A stretch of 22,657 nucleotides of DNA, taken from the NCBI GenBank assembly GCA_004151065.3, contig NWUY0300012032.1:30093-52749 (forward strand), read 5' to 3'. The notes under the pieces are model-generated. The model saw only the letters and a list, made by a program, of their open reading frames with translations. It had not been told where the DNA came from and did not search any database. Position 1 is the stretch's first letter. Each line of letters starts with the position of its first letter. A program made the position numbers and the translations under genes. Origin of the DNA: Larix sibirica. Taxonomy: Eukaryota > Streptophyta > Pinopsida > Pinales > Pinaceae. Positions 1 through 9,849 of the stretch are shown one piece after another.

Positions 1-231
1 TTCTCCTGTCAAAACTTTCTCATGCATTAAGACCCAGAAGAAAAAATCAATTTTTGGGAGACCGAGAGGATCCCATACCTGCTTCCAAAAGGATGTTGAA
101 TGGGTCGGAGCACGGATTGGCTAAAGGGAAGAGTAGCCCTGCGCGGTGGTGTAGATCCCGGTCTTTCCCCAACCCCATTTATCCGCTGCCTGCCAATGAA
201 CAGGAGCTGAATCCGTCAACGCAGTTAGAAG
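1..231 (-). pseudogene. LINE reverse-transcriptase C-terminal fragment (zf-RVT region)
   Basis: Read on the minus strand from about 231 down to base 1, one frame gives a zf-RVT-like stretch. It has a W-x-W-x-x-T-G-x-Y segment, then GYSSL, then W-x-x-V-W, then LPKIDFFFW, and ends in VLTGE at the window edge. This order is typical of the zinc-binding region after the reverse transcriptase in plant LINEs. One in-frame TAG follows GYSSL. The fragment is cut by the window start, and near 231-296 the frame loses resemblance and copia sequence begins. The family assignment is from motif order; a database search was not possible. The plus-strand frame over the same bases (54-296) is a shadow. Confidence 0.72.
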
Positions 232-311
232 GAGAGACCGTTGAGAGTGCAAGTGCTNTTAAAAAATCTGGCGAATCCGTATCCGGATCCGGGTAACTTA
301 GCTTCTTTCCT

Positions 312-662
312 TCAATAAACTTCACATAATTCCTTTTTATATCTCATGTCTCATGGAAGTGGTATCATTTCACCTTCTTCTTCATGCCCTCCAAATTTTC
401 CTTTGGGGAATGTGATTTTTCCTTATTATGTTGTCCCTTATTCTTCCTCTTGCTCACACCTTTATTATTTGATGGAAACAATGTCGGTGTCTCCTCCAGG
501 ATTAATCCAACATCTTTCTTCTTGACCTTTCCCTGCAGCGAGTCAAAGCATGCTTCCTCAAATGTCAATTTGACCTTAGAGCCCAGTATCAACACTATCC
601 CTTCATACAATGTAGGCATGCTTCCGAGAAGTGCAATGACAATATCTCTAGTTAGCTTTTGA
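312..662 (-). pseudogene. Ty1/copia gag fragment: C-terminal half with decayed zinc knuckle
   Basis: The minus-strand frame begins near 662 with LTRDIVIALLGSMPTLYEG, which matches the copia gag (UBN2-type) pattern of a short helix followed by ALL-x-S-x-P-x-x-Y-E. It continues through LTFEE and a lysine-rich linker. After a TGA at 365-367 the same frame reads YHFHET, a second TGA, then DIKRNYVKF. This lines up with a CCHC zinc knuckle (C-x2-C-x4-H-x4-C) whose first, second and last cysteines and its histidine are all lost. Gag would package the element RNA; this copy is dead. Part of it (556-655) lies in a 364-bp tandem duplication and recurs at 920-1019. Confidence 0.7.
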
Positions 663-1281
663 AGTTACTCTAAAGACTAAAAGTACTTAAATTTTACACC
701 ATGCTTGGGGGTGCTTCGTGTGAGGTGGGGTGCATGGTGTGTTGATTACCCTTGATTGTACCATGATGGACATATACATTGGAGATAGCTTACTCATGGA
801 TTGCCATGCCTTGACTTGATGCTTCTATGGCGCACTTCCTTATGGCGTTGGAGACCTATGTGGCTTAGTGACTTTCTTCCTGGGGTGCACACCTATAGAG
901 CTTGGTTGCTTGCTTGGAACCTCAAATGTCAATTTGACATTAGAGCCCAGTATCAACACTATCCCTTCATACAAGGTAGGCATGCTTCTGAGAAGTGCAA
1001 TGACAGCATCTCTAGTTAGCTTTTGAAGTTACTCTAAAGACTAAAAGTATTTAAATTTTACACCATGCTTGGGCGTGCTTCGTGTGAGGTGGGGTGCATG
1101 GTGTGTTGATTACCCTTGATTGTACCATGATGGACATATATATTGGAGATAGCTTACTCATGGATTGCCATGCCTTGACTTGATGCTTCTATGGCGCACT
1201 TCCTTACGGTGTTGGAGAACTATGTGGCTTAGTGACTTTCTTCCTGGGGTGCACACCTATAGAGTTTGGTTGCTTGCTTGG
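556..1281 (+). repeat. 364-bp tandem direct duplication (two copies)
   Basis: The segment 556-919 repeats at 920-1281 with a period of 364 bases and no indel that I can see. About a dozen single-base differences separate the copies, mostly transitions. Each unit starts inside the copia gag fragment (cctcaaatgtcaatttga) and ends with gttgcttgcttgg. The unit therefore joins gag sequence to the LTR-like sequence on its right. Confidence 0.93.
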
Positions 1282-1960
1282 GAGGACGTTCCACTTGGAG
1301 GAGGAGCATTGGGCATCTTGGAGGAGGGCGTTGAGCCTTAGGTAGCATAGGGACACTTGGTTGCTTGCATGGATGTTTATACTTGACTTGAGGATGCTAC
1401 AGTTGATGAGTGATCATGTAGGTGGGGTGGACCTAGAGGTACACATAGCTTAGGAGGGAGCGTTGGAGCATTGGAGGCATTTGAAGGAGGAGTGTTGGAA
1501 CTTTCTTGAGGAGCATTCAGCCTTGGACCCTTGCTTGTTGGACATGCATGCCTTGGAGCTTGACATGTGTCACTTACAATTCGGGCGCTTCACATGTGGG
1601 CTTATCTAGTGATTAGTTAGATTGCTTGTAGTGGATTGGGTCACTTGTTATTGTTGTCCTCCCTCGCCTTTCATATAAATAAAGGGAGGAGAGAATATTT
1701 TCATCACTTGATCATTGTTCACTCATGTAAACACATACTTGTGTTAGAGATGTGAGAGCTAGAGCAAACTAATCTCTTTGTACACATCTTTATTGCATTT
1801 GCTCTCTTTTGTCTTGAGCACTAGGGTTCTTGAGGAAATTCAAGGGAAGAGTAGGATTGCAGTTTTGCCCTAAGAATACAACAGAAGCTAGGGTTTGGCA
1901 GAAACCCTAGAGTAGCAAACAGAGCACTTGCCTCGTGGTTCCAACTGTCCAAACTTTGTG
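1282..1960 (+). other. LTR-like promoter region (unassigned retroelement)
   Basis: This stretch has no ORF. It begins with short degenerate repeats of ggagcattgg/ggagcgttgg type, as seen in some LTR U3 regions. A TATA-like element, catataaataaaggg, lies at 1672-1686, followed by a transcript-leader-like stretch (ttgttcactcatgtaaacacatacttg) and then AAACCCTAG-rich sequence near 1900. The arrangement suggests U3-R-U5 of an LTR on the plus strand. I found neither a TG...CA boundary nor a partner LTR, so this is a guess from composition. Confidence 0.3.
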
Positions 1961-2329
1961 TACTTGCAGATATGAATTTCAGCTTATCTTATCATCATGA
2001 CTGGTAGATTCAAACACTGGTTAGGCATACTGATTTGACATAACATGAGCCAAATTTGTTAAGTGATTTAACACACCTTGAAGATAAAGGGGCAGATTTA
2101 CTGCTGTAAATAAGTCATTTTCATATCTGTTGCATGCTTGGAAAGTGCGCCCCAAGGGCTCGAACTTTGTGGTATTGAAGTATACTTGATTGGTATTTAT
2201 TTTCTCGGGCTGCCTTGTGAATTGGGTTGCAGAGCAGTGAATATTTCAAATTCAGCCTCAAGGCTGAAAGTTCACGTGAAATAAATCTGGGGAACCTCAA
2301 GGTTGAAGTAAAATTTCTGAATTTGCATT
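1961..2329. other. Unassigned stretch between the LTR-like region and copia gag
   Basis: No coding family is recognisable. The left part is AT-rich. The right part may be the decayed continuation of the copia gag seen at 2330-2810, but the frame is lost. A 90-codon minus-strand ORF at 2121-2393 overlaps the end of the gag fragment and otherwise resembles nothing I know. Confidence 0.4.
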
Positions 2330-2810
2330 GATTGCCCTTTCCAGAGATTTCTACATTTTCATCAGAAACTTTATGAGCACAACACACTGCCATCTCTTTT
2401 CATGAGGGACCGAAACTGTGTTATATATGCCCCATGCTCTTAAACTCTTGCATCCTCATTCCGATAAATTTATTTCTCATATGAATCTCAGTGTTCAGAT
2501 CCTTCTTTTCATATATCTAAACCAACTTGTCTCATGCATCCTTCGAGTTCTTTTGGCCTGATTAGCAATTGAAACAATATTGTCACTTAAACGGTGAATA
2601 ATGCAGGTCCATGCCTACCCATCCTTTATCTCCCACTTCTTGAGTTCATTTGTCGGTGTAGCAGTTGGCTTCGGCTCTTTCCCATTCACAATGTCGAGGA
2701 CCTCCTTTCCAACGATGACATCTCCATCTGAAGTTTCCAAAGGCTAAAAACTTCTGGCCATCAAATTACCATACCAGAATTTGTGACTCTGCAGCAATGC
2801 TCAAAGCCAT
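2330..2810 (-). pseudogene. Ty1/copia gag fragment: N-terminal UBN2-type region
   Basis: A start at 2808-2810 lies about 100 bases inside the primer-binding site, as expected for gag. The frames read a decayed FDGQ-x-F followed by WKLQMEM, then EVLDIVNGKEPKP, KKWEIKDG, a stop where AWTCIIHRLSDNIV follows, a decayed YEKKDL region, MRNKFIGMRMQEFKSM, ITQFRSLMKR-like residues, and KVSDENV near 2330. This is the standard order of copia gag: F-x-G-x-x-F, W-x-x-x-M, IVNG, W-x-x-KD-x-x-A, and LR-x-KF-x-x-M-x-M. There are several frameshifts and stops, so it is a pseudogene. The internal region to its left is missing or unrecognisable. Confidence 0.78.
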
Positions 2811-2908
2811 TTTTTAAAACCCTAATTCAGAAGACATCTATTGTCAAGACTCAAGGGTAACACTTGGCGAAAATACTTGGGTGTTAAAACGCTGTGCAAC
2901 AACCTCTA

Positions 2909-2920
2909 GCTCTGATACCA
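2909..2920 (-). promoter_or_regulatory. Retrotransposon primer-binding site (initiator-Met tRNA type)
   Basis: On the minus strand this reads TGGTATCAGAGC, the usual plant copia primer-binding site complementary to the 3' end of initiator Met tRNA. It directly abuts the LTR end (…TTACA on the minus strand) and precedes the copia gag remnant in the same orientation. Confidence 0.82.
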
Positions 2921-3880
2921 TGTAAAAAAACAGAGCATTTACGGCTACAGGCAAGAATAAAATGCACGAACACAATAATAAAATCAGATGAAATATAAAG
3001 GAATACTGCAGTAAGAACCAAACTTCTGTTCACAGTATTTCAGAGATCAGCAATAAAGTTTCGGCATACACAGAATGCAGGAAAATCGCTTGTTTTTCAT
3101 TGCTATACACTAATGCATAAATATACCAAAAATACTTAAGCAGGATTTAAAACTATGACTGCCTAGGAGGAATACTTATGTATGTGTTTGTCTAAGTTGC
3201 ATTTGGGCTATCTAACCACTGATTTTCTTTAAATTCCAGGTTTCTATCATCTATTCTGTAATATGTTCTTGAATTTGCACGCTGCGCGCATTGTAAGTTG
3301 TACGCAGACAAAACAACAAACAAGACCGATTTTGAAACTCTCTTTTGCTTTCTGGACGCTGCTAAAAACCTGGGTCTCGTTAATTTTATGAAATTACCCT
3401 TCGCATTGCACAAGCACCCCGTTAGCCTCTGTGTGCACCCAATAAGGTTCGAACATTTACTAAACTTGAGCGAAAATAGATGATTCAAAATCTATTTTGT
3501 ATGAACAAACTAAATAAACAGGCGAAAAACACTTGTAATTTCACCAAATCAAAGTAAATGACACAAAATGCATATACAGGCTAATTCAAACGAATAATTT
3601 ACAGAGAATAGTAAGATTAGTTGTTTCAGTCACCTGAAATTCTTATAATCCAGGGCTGTAAACTCCACTGGACATCTCAAGAATGGACGCATTTCGCCCA
3701 TTCGCAGTTCGAGCTTATAGAATCAGAGAAAACTTCACTGATGTAAAATTATAAATGGGAACCAAGAGTGTTCAGTGTCAATATGGCAATTTATGAAAAA
3801 ATCACTGCTGTGAATGGGAAAAACGAGTGTTTAAATTCCCATCAATTATTTTGAATTATAATTTTTGGAAAATTTTTGTG
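2921..3880 (-). repeat. Copia 5' LTR (one end clear, other end unresolved)
   Basis: The LTR edge is fixed at 2921 by the adjoining primer-binding site; the plus strand starts TGTAAAAAAACAG, so the minus-strand LTR ends in TTACA. The opposite edge is not visible because no matching LTR is present in the window, so 3880 is only an outer guess where the sequence turns featureless. A minus-strand 98-codon ORF (3192-3488) inside it resembles no protein and is probably chance. Confidence 0.5.
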
Positions 3881-4354
3881 TATTATACAAAAGAGGATTT
3901 TCAAAAAGTTGTATGTAAAAATATTTAAGAGCACATGGTGGTCTTAGGTTATGAAAAAGTGATGGAAATTTTAATCGGGTATTTTAGTCGTGATATATGG
4001 TTTTAAAAAAAGTAATTGTGATAAGTGAATTTAGTATTTTAACCACTTAAAAAATACCTACAACCACTCTAATCTATAAAAAAAAAGACTTTTCCATTAC
4101 CTTGTTAGATTAAAAAATTTAGTCTTACATGAATTACTTTCCACAATTACACAGTTACTTCTTTCACTATGTGCATTGCATTTTATGTACCACATGATTT
4201 CTACTACCTAATCTCTATACCCTCTCAACATTTTCCATTAAAAACCAATAGTGCCTTGCAAGGCTTGCCCATTATCATTCTAAATTCTCACATTGATTCA
4301 TGGCCCCCTTGCATAACATATTGGTCCATCCATCCATTATGTTATTTCATGGTT
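3881..4354. other. AT-rich intergenic stretch, nothing recognised
   Basis: No ORF resembling a known family, no tRNA-like boxes and no clear repeat are visible. Long A and T runs dominate. Confidence 0.6.
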
Positions 4355-4373
4355 AGTGTTTCTTTATGTATCT

Positions 4374-4579
4374 TTTTTTTTCACAAGATAAAATACTATA
4401 CTTTAATATTAAGTATATGATGAAATTACAACCAAATGGAGTCCTCCAAGACAAAGAACAAGAGTTACAAGTGCCAACCAAAGGCAAATAGTGAAACGCC
4501 ACCACGACAGAAAGTGAAAAAGTACCAACAGGGAAAAGGCTAAAACCAGTAGACCACATCACCCAACAAGCCAACAACC
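4374..4579 (-). mobile_element. 5'-truncated retroposon (LINE-like 3' end) with 19-bp TSD
   Basis: A 206-bp insert on the minus strand ends in poly-A, seen as T-rich sequence at 4373-4381. It is flanked by direct repeats agtgtttctttatgtatct (4355-4373) and agtgtttccctacgtatct (4580-4598). These match at 16 of 19 positions, and the three differences are transitions. Structure and size fit a 5'-truncated LINE tail moved by target-primed reverse transcription. No coding domain is recognisable inside. Confidence 0.75.
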
Positions 4580-4598
4580 AGTGTTTCCCTACGTATCT

Positions 4599-5945
4599 AT
4601 AAATGCATCACTCCTCTTTACATTTGTTATGGCTTAATGAAACTATCCCAAGATTCAACCACCCATGAAGATTTATGAACTCTAGATGTTGCATGGTGCT
4701 TTTATTAGCTGTGTATGGTATCATTGGCACTTACATTATTATGTCCTTGACATATATGATTCGCGTCGAGGAATTAGTTAGGGTCGGTTTCTAAATTTGT
4801 GTAATTATATAAAGGTTGGTCTATAGTTTATTTATTTGTAAATTTGATTTATTTTTTTAAAACCTAGTTATTTGGCCGCACATTGGTGTCATGCAAGTGA
4901 TGCTAGCTTGGAGTATTGTGCCCATAGGGTTGGCGGCGGGGTTTGCGTCATCAGCCGGTACATTCAGTCCAGGCATTAATTCTTTTGCAGACTGATTTTC
5001 CACCTCAGTGCGAAAATGAAAGGATGCAAATCTAGATTGAGATTGGGCTGCAGCTAGTTAGTGCGAGCTTAAGAATGTACGTACGCAACCATTCATATCT
5101 TGGTTAGTTGTGTGCAAACGAGATTAAAGGTTGTACCGCCACATTATTAACCTCCAATTATCAAACTGACCCAAAATTGTTTATCGCCTAAGCTTAACGG
5201 TTGGGACATATTATTGAATCTTGTACAAACACAGTCAGCCCAATAATTCGCCATTCCAAGCAAGGAGTTAAGTGCTATGATGATCACTGTGCAACGCAAT
5301 AGCAGAAGAGAATGAAATCTCCTCGCCAAAATAAAAGAGCCATTCGCTCTAATTATCGAATTTAGTAGAGTTGGTATTGAACACTAGGAAAACAAGATTC
5401 TAAAAGAAGAATGGCGTCACACCTATTAAGTAGTTATTTTGGCTACGACTATAATACTCATCGACGGGAAGTGGCATTTTACTGTTCCCATATGCCAAAA
5501 TATGTGTCCCTGCATTGTATATTTAATAATAGTTAGTTAATCAACTGTTATCCTTCAGTTGTGAAGTTTCACAACCTCGGAAACGTGTTATTCTTTTGAT
5601 CATAGAACCATGATTTGGTATTCCATTTTTTCCTTGCGAGAAGATTGTTATAAGCCTAAACACATGCTTGACTAGTTAAATAATTCCATGGCCATAGGTT
5701 TTTTTTTTGTGCCACATGTTATACAATATAGCATTGCTTTGTGCAACAATGCTCGTGTAGAAAAATGTTATTTTCATCATCTCTATTTTAGGACTTTANA
5801 ATGTCGGGGACATTGCCACCTCGTGGCTCTTGTTATATTTTCATGTATATGTATTCCTTTTAACCTCTTCTTTCTCGAGGTCAATGTTTTTATTGTATTT
5901 ATAAATTGTTCTTTAATTTGTTGGTTTCGTGTTAGTGATCTCAAT
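4599..5945. other. Intergenic stretch, nothing recognised
   Basis: No gene, SINE box or clear repeat was found over about 1.3 kb. It holds a T-run near 5699-5708, an undetermined base at 5799 and a small palindrome, aatgtcggggacatt, at about 5800-5815. The short ORFs here look like chance. Confidence 0.55.
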
Positions 5946-5949
5946 CCTT

Positions 5950-6225
5950 TGTAAAAAAAAAAGGGTTTTAATAATAATGCAATGATATGTTTAGCCTTCA
6001 AACCCTTTGCAATTTTGGAAGGTCATGAGATCAAATCTAACTACTTGCTCCATCCATTGCTCCGGGCCTATCGATGGTAGATAGTGAGGATTTTTTGTTT
6101 TGCATTGAAATTATCCAAGCTCCCAAGTACTTATCAATGCGTGATTTATGACGAGGCAAGGGGACCAGACCAAATAAATTATAGAGGTTGAACCCCTTTC
6201 TTCGAAAAAAATAAATAAATAAATA
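5950..6225 (+). mobile_element. SINE-1, copy A (tRNA-like, A-rich tail)
   Basis: The sequence has a possible box A around 5975-5990 (taataatgcaatgat) and a box-B-like ggtcatgagatcaaatc at 6021-6037. The body ends in gaacccctttcttcg, followed by a simple tail of A and (AAAT)n at 6209-6228. A relative with the same order lies at 9850-10125. The overall plan fits a tRNA-derived plant SINE, but the boxes are weak and no target-site duplication was found, so the left edge is approximate. Confidence 0.45.
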
Positions 6226-6507
6226 AAATTTATATTAAATTTAAAATGTTTATAGCACATGTTTTCATCATTGTGTTCTATGTGCCATTTAATCCCCACT
6301 CCTAGTTGTTCAACCATTCATGCAATGCCCCCTCAACATTTATATATCCTCATATTATGAGCAAAATTTGTAGGGTGTAAACGTAGAAAGAGAATATGAA
6401 AAAGCAAATGCTTCGTGACTTTTAAAGGGCACATTTTTAGACAAAACATTATGTGACGGGGAATATAAAAACTTAAAATGTCAAACAAAAATAGTTTAAC
6501 AGGTATA

Positions 6508-6763
6508 GTTTAGTTTGTTTGTTTGTTTTAGACAGAGGTTCAATAGCCACTTTCAACTTTAGTATAAGTTCACTAGGTTGTCATAAATAACCCACTGGCA
6601 ACCACGTTGGGGGCTAGGAACCATAGAGCAAATCTAGATTTCTCACTAATTGTTACCACAAATACCGAAGAATGAGGTTCAACAACTGGGTGGAATTGAA
6701 CTCGTGACCTCCCATATCCCTGAGGATTGAAGAAGTCTGGTTGATCAATTCACCTAGGAGGCC
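6508..6763 (-). mobile_element. SINE-2, copy A (tRNA-derived)
   Basis: Read on the minus strand, the 5' end is tRNA-like: a box-A-like TAGGTGAATTGATCAACCAG and a box B GGTCACGAGTTCAATTCC (plus-strand 6692-6709), about 50 bases apart. The 3' end is AAACAAACAAAC-rich. Direct repeats agtttaacaggtata (6493-6507) and aatttgatgggtata (6764-6778) flank it and match at 11 of 15, all differences transitions. The equivalent copy at 18995-19274 shows the same target sequence. RNA polymerase III would use these boxes; this copy is probably inactive. Confidence 0.78.
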
Positions 6764-7289
6764 AATTTGATGGGTATAAATGCAAGGAAAATTCCAACAT
6801 TGATGTTATGAATTTGTTTGGTTAGGCTATGACAATTGATGATGAAAATCGTTCAACTTTACCCCCATGTTGTGTGTGATCTATTGGTTGGTCATATGTT
6901 GTACCTGGCCAAGGTTGTTGCGCCATGTGCCATAACTTCGATGCCATGCATAGATTCCAATCAGACCACTTGCATACACTATTATGTACTTGTCGACATT
7001 ATTATGTACAATGCCATGTGTTGTACGATGCCTATTGGCGTTACGAATACCGCGACACTTAAATCATGTGCACCTTTAAGGCATGTTTGTCGATTGTTCT
7101 ATCTTCTCAACTACAATCTAGTGGTAGGTTAACAAAGTTTACAACAATTGGCCTAGGTTTAATTTTTGTTTGTATGCTTTATGTAAGAATCTCCGAAGCA
7201 AATTCATAAGAAATTATTCTCACTCGGGTTAGGAAAAGATGGAGATAAAAATTTTGAAAAAAGAAGAAGGATACTATCAATTTGGATAA

Positions 7290-8790
7290 AGAATGATATT
7301 CATAGTCGTAAAAGTTACTCTAAGACGCTACGAGATAAACATATTTCATTGTTATTATTCATATTACATTTTCACTGCACGTGAAAACTATGTATAGGAC
7401 CTAGTCAATTGGGTTTAGCTTGGGTCGTTGAGAGGAAGAATTATCATCCTTCTCACTTGGGTTCAATTCCTATTAGCGACGTGTTCGCTCTTTATGAGTC
7501 AATTGTGATTGAGACTCTTCGTGAGCCATGACGAATATCTCAACCTTGTCTAAAGGTCTGATGTTGAGGTGGTTTATTACGTGTAAAAAAAGAAAAAAAT
7601 ATATAAGAGGGAGGGGGAGATCAAGTAAGCAAGCATACCCACCCTCCAGCCACAACCATTGTATTAGTAGGGGGTTAATACCTCTACGAACACCCCCTTT
7701 GGCATAAGGATCATGGTATAGTGGAGTTTAAAAGTTGTTGCAAACCAATCATAATTGATGTGGGATCAAAGGGAAGGAATTTTTGTAGTAAGATCATCCA
7801 AGACACCACAAGACGGTGTATCCCACTATTATTATTATTCGTGTTATTATTTACACACATGCATGACACATGGCACACTCACAACCAATGTCGGATAGGA
7901 GGGAAATAGAGTTTATAATCGTAGAAGTTATTCCAAGATGCCACAAGAAGGGAAGGTTAATCAAGCAAACATAACCACCCCGCAACCAATCAACCATTAT
8001 GTTATCAAAGAGGCCACTATATAAGTGGGCGCCCCCATTAGCTTAGGGAACATGGTATATCAGGGGTTATATGTTTCCATGGACCAATCCTCACAACCAA
8101 CATGGGATAGGAGGGAAAGAGATTTTATAGCCATATAAGCTATTCCAATATACCACAAGATAAGTGTATCCCCATGTAATGATCCTAGATATTATTTACA
8201 CGCACATGCCACACGAAAAAGGGAGGGAAGGTAGTGTAACCAAGCATAATTACCCTACAACCAATCAACCATTATATGATATCATTAATTAAACGATCCT
8301 CACAACCAATGTGGGATAGAAGCAAATGAGATTTTATAGACATAGAAGTTATTTCAATATGCCCTAAGATAGGTGTATCCAACTATTATTATTTGTGTTA
8401 TTACTTACACACATGCCACACAAAGGTGGGAGGTTAAAGCCAATAAAGATAAATAATTACCCCCACCAATCAACCATTGTGTTAGTAATGAGTCCACTAC
8501 CTTTGTGGAAGCTCCCATTGGCAAAGGATCATGGTATTATGGGGCTTATATGTTGTTGTTGACCAATCCTTACAACAAATGTGATATATAGTGGAAGGAG
8601 AATGTATAGTCATAGAATTCAAGCTAGGGTGCCAAAATATAGGTGTATTTGATTGCTCTTATTCTAGTTGTTTTGTACATGCACATGCAACACACAAACG
8701 AGGGAGGGGAATGTTGAACAAACAAGCATAATCATCCCACAATTAATAAACCATTATGTTAGTAGAAGGAACTACATATGTGGATGTCTT
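7290..8790 (+). repeat. Array of 210-290-bp monomers, copy A
   Basis: About six diverged direct repeats begin near 7290, 7740, 7876, 8086, 8290 and 8556. Each contains, in order: accaatcc-tcacaaccaatgtgggatag; attttatagtcatagaagttattcca; (tattat)n then ttacacacatgcca; gggaggg; accaatcaaccattatgtta; and a tgcccccattggcat-like stretch. Monomer 1 is split by SINE-3 (7290-about 7384 and 7610-7739). Monomer 2 is short. No ORF runs across units, so this is non-coding repeat DNA. I do not recognise the family. Confidence 0.85.
7400..7594 (+). mobile_element. SINE-3, copy A (tRNA-derived)
   Basis: The element has a box-A-like tagtcaattgggtttagctt beginning at 7402 and a box B gggttcaattcc at 7459-7470. 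The spacing is tRNA-like. The 3' tail is A-rich (gtgtaaaaaaagaaaaaaa). It splits monomer 1 of the array. Flanks aaactatgtatagga (about 7385-7399) and aaaaatatataagagg (7595-7610) look like a decayed TSD; this is clearer in the copy at 19902-20094. Confidence 0.75.
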
Positions 8791-9030
8791 TGTTTTTTTT
8801 TACATGAGTGAATAAAAATTTATATTAAAAAAAGGTGACAGAGCAACAAAGCAAAATGCATTAATAGTTCCTGTCATTCGACCACCTAAAATCCCAGACT
8901 TACAACAGATCTTTAGCCCAATACTACAAAACTCAAAATGTCCCCAACGACGATGGAGAATACAGAGCTCAAATCACGTGGAAGAATTGAGAACTCCGAA
9001 GAGAGGCCAGGAGTAAACCAATTATGGTCA
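8791..9030 (-). mobile_element. 5'-truncated LINE tail inserted in copy A
   Basis: A T9 run at 8792-8800 is followed by acatgagtgaataaaaatttat. On the minus strand this is a poly-A tail preceded by an AT-rich trailer, a typical LINE 3' end. The segment has no equivalent in copy B, so it entered after the duplication. The inner edge near 9030 is inferred from where matching to copy B resumes (about 9045). No TSD was found, possibly because the right flank was deleted. Confidence 0.5.
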
Positions 9031-9317
9031 TTATTCAACGAACGAGAATGCCATTATGGGAATCCACTACACATTATCGTTGATCCCCTGGTAATCCAAC
9101 CCCATCTCTACAATAACATGTGTGCTCAGCATAGCGAGCATGCTACCTAGGTTGTGGTCCATGATTACTTTGTTTTTTTATCTCCTTATTTGTCACCAAA
9201 ATAATGAAGCCTGTCTGTCCTTTGGTGTGAACATTAACCACATAACACTGAAAAATTCATTGCATGCGACCAACGCGCTATGGAAATGCACATTATGCTT
9301 TTAAAGTCCAAATCTAA

Positions 9318-9391
9318 ACAGAATCGTAGGTGTTGGCATTTTCCCGGTGGACTAGCCCTCTAACAGACGGTGAACCAACATTAAACAAAAA
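9318..9391 (+). mobile_element. Tiny retroposon fragment with perfect 15-bp TSD
   Basis: The sequence aaagtccaaatctaa occurs at 9303-9317 and again at 9392-9406. The roughly 74 bases between start acagaatcgtagg and end in ttaaacaaaaaaa. A perfect TSD plus a terminal A-run at one side marks a strongly 5'-truncated, plus-oriented retroposon. The source element cannot be identified from 74 bases. Confidence 0.75.
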
Positions 9392-9406
9392 AAAGTCCAA
9401 ATCTAA

Positions 9407-9849
9407 CTTGCATTCTCTCAAATCATAATGATGAACTTAATTTTCTTTGATGTTGTTTAGGTGCAATAGATGGACCGATTTATGTGATAATTGTCAGCTT
9501 GGTGGATTCCTTTTAGTTTATCATTGTTCAAAGACAATGATTAATGAAAATCACATTGTTACTTTATGAATAAGGGAATAATTAACTTTCGAAGCCTTAG
9601 GCACAATTCTTTTAACATAGTAAGTTGGCAGTCTAGACATTCTCATTGTAGTTCAACCATGTCATTGTTCCTATGATTGGAAATGTACATGGATAGTTTG
9701 GTTAATCAAGTTGTGGTACTTGTTGAGATAGTGGTTGATGACAACCAAGTTTCGAATGTAGGCAAGCATTGATCCCCATAATAAGTGTGTTTTAATTAAA
9801 TTGCACAATTTCAATGTTGAAGTTTCCTAGTTTGTTAGTTTTTGTCAAT
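9407..9849. other. Spacer between duplication copies, nothing recognised
   Basis: No gene, SINE boxes or repeats are visible. This separates the end of copy A from the SINE-1 that precedes copy B. Confidence 0.5.

Larger units (their letters stand above)
6251..9290 (+). repeat. Segmental tandem duplication, copy A
   Basis: From tatagcacatgttttcat at 6251 onward the sequence matches copy B (from 18744) in order and orientation: a non-coding block, SINE-2, another block, SINE-3, a monomer array, and a distal block around 9045-9265 (cattatgggaatccac, catgctacctaggttgtgg). The copies are clearly diverged, with many substitutions and indels. Copy A has a LINE tail at 8791-9030 and lacks some hundreds of bases that copy B has at about 21690-22150. 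It contains no gene. Confidence 0.88.

Noticed and set aside
54-296. Plus-strand 80-codon ORF at the left end as a possible gene exon
   Set aside because: The minus strand of the same bases encodes a recognisable LINE zf-RVT stretch, so the plus-strand ORF is a shadow.
3192-3488. Minus-strand 98-codon ORF as a small protein gene
   Set aside because: It lies within the copia LTR, resembles no family and has no gene-like context.
5147-5329. Minus-strand 60-codon ORF with hydrophobic N-terminus as a secreted peptide
   Set aside because: Short, isolated, with no recognisable family, promoter or duplication; chance is the simpler explanation.
6690-6763. A tRNA gene from the clear box A and box B
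   Set aside because: No cloverleaf or anticodon stem can be formed convincingly; the body continues as a SINE with TSDs and recurs in copy B.
7740-8790. CRISPR-like array from the regularly spaced repeats
   Set aside because: Units are 210-290 bp, diverged along their whole length, with no short invariant repeat; the genome is plant-like.
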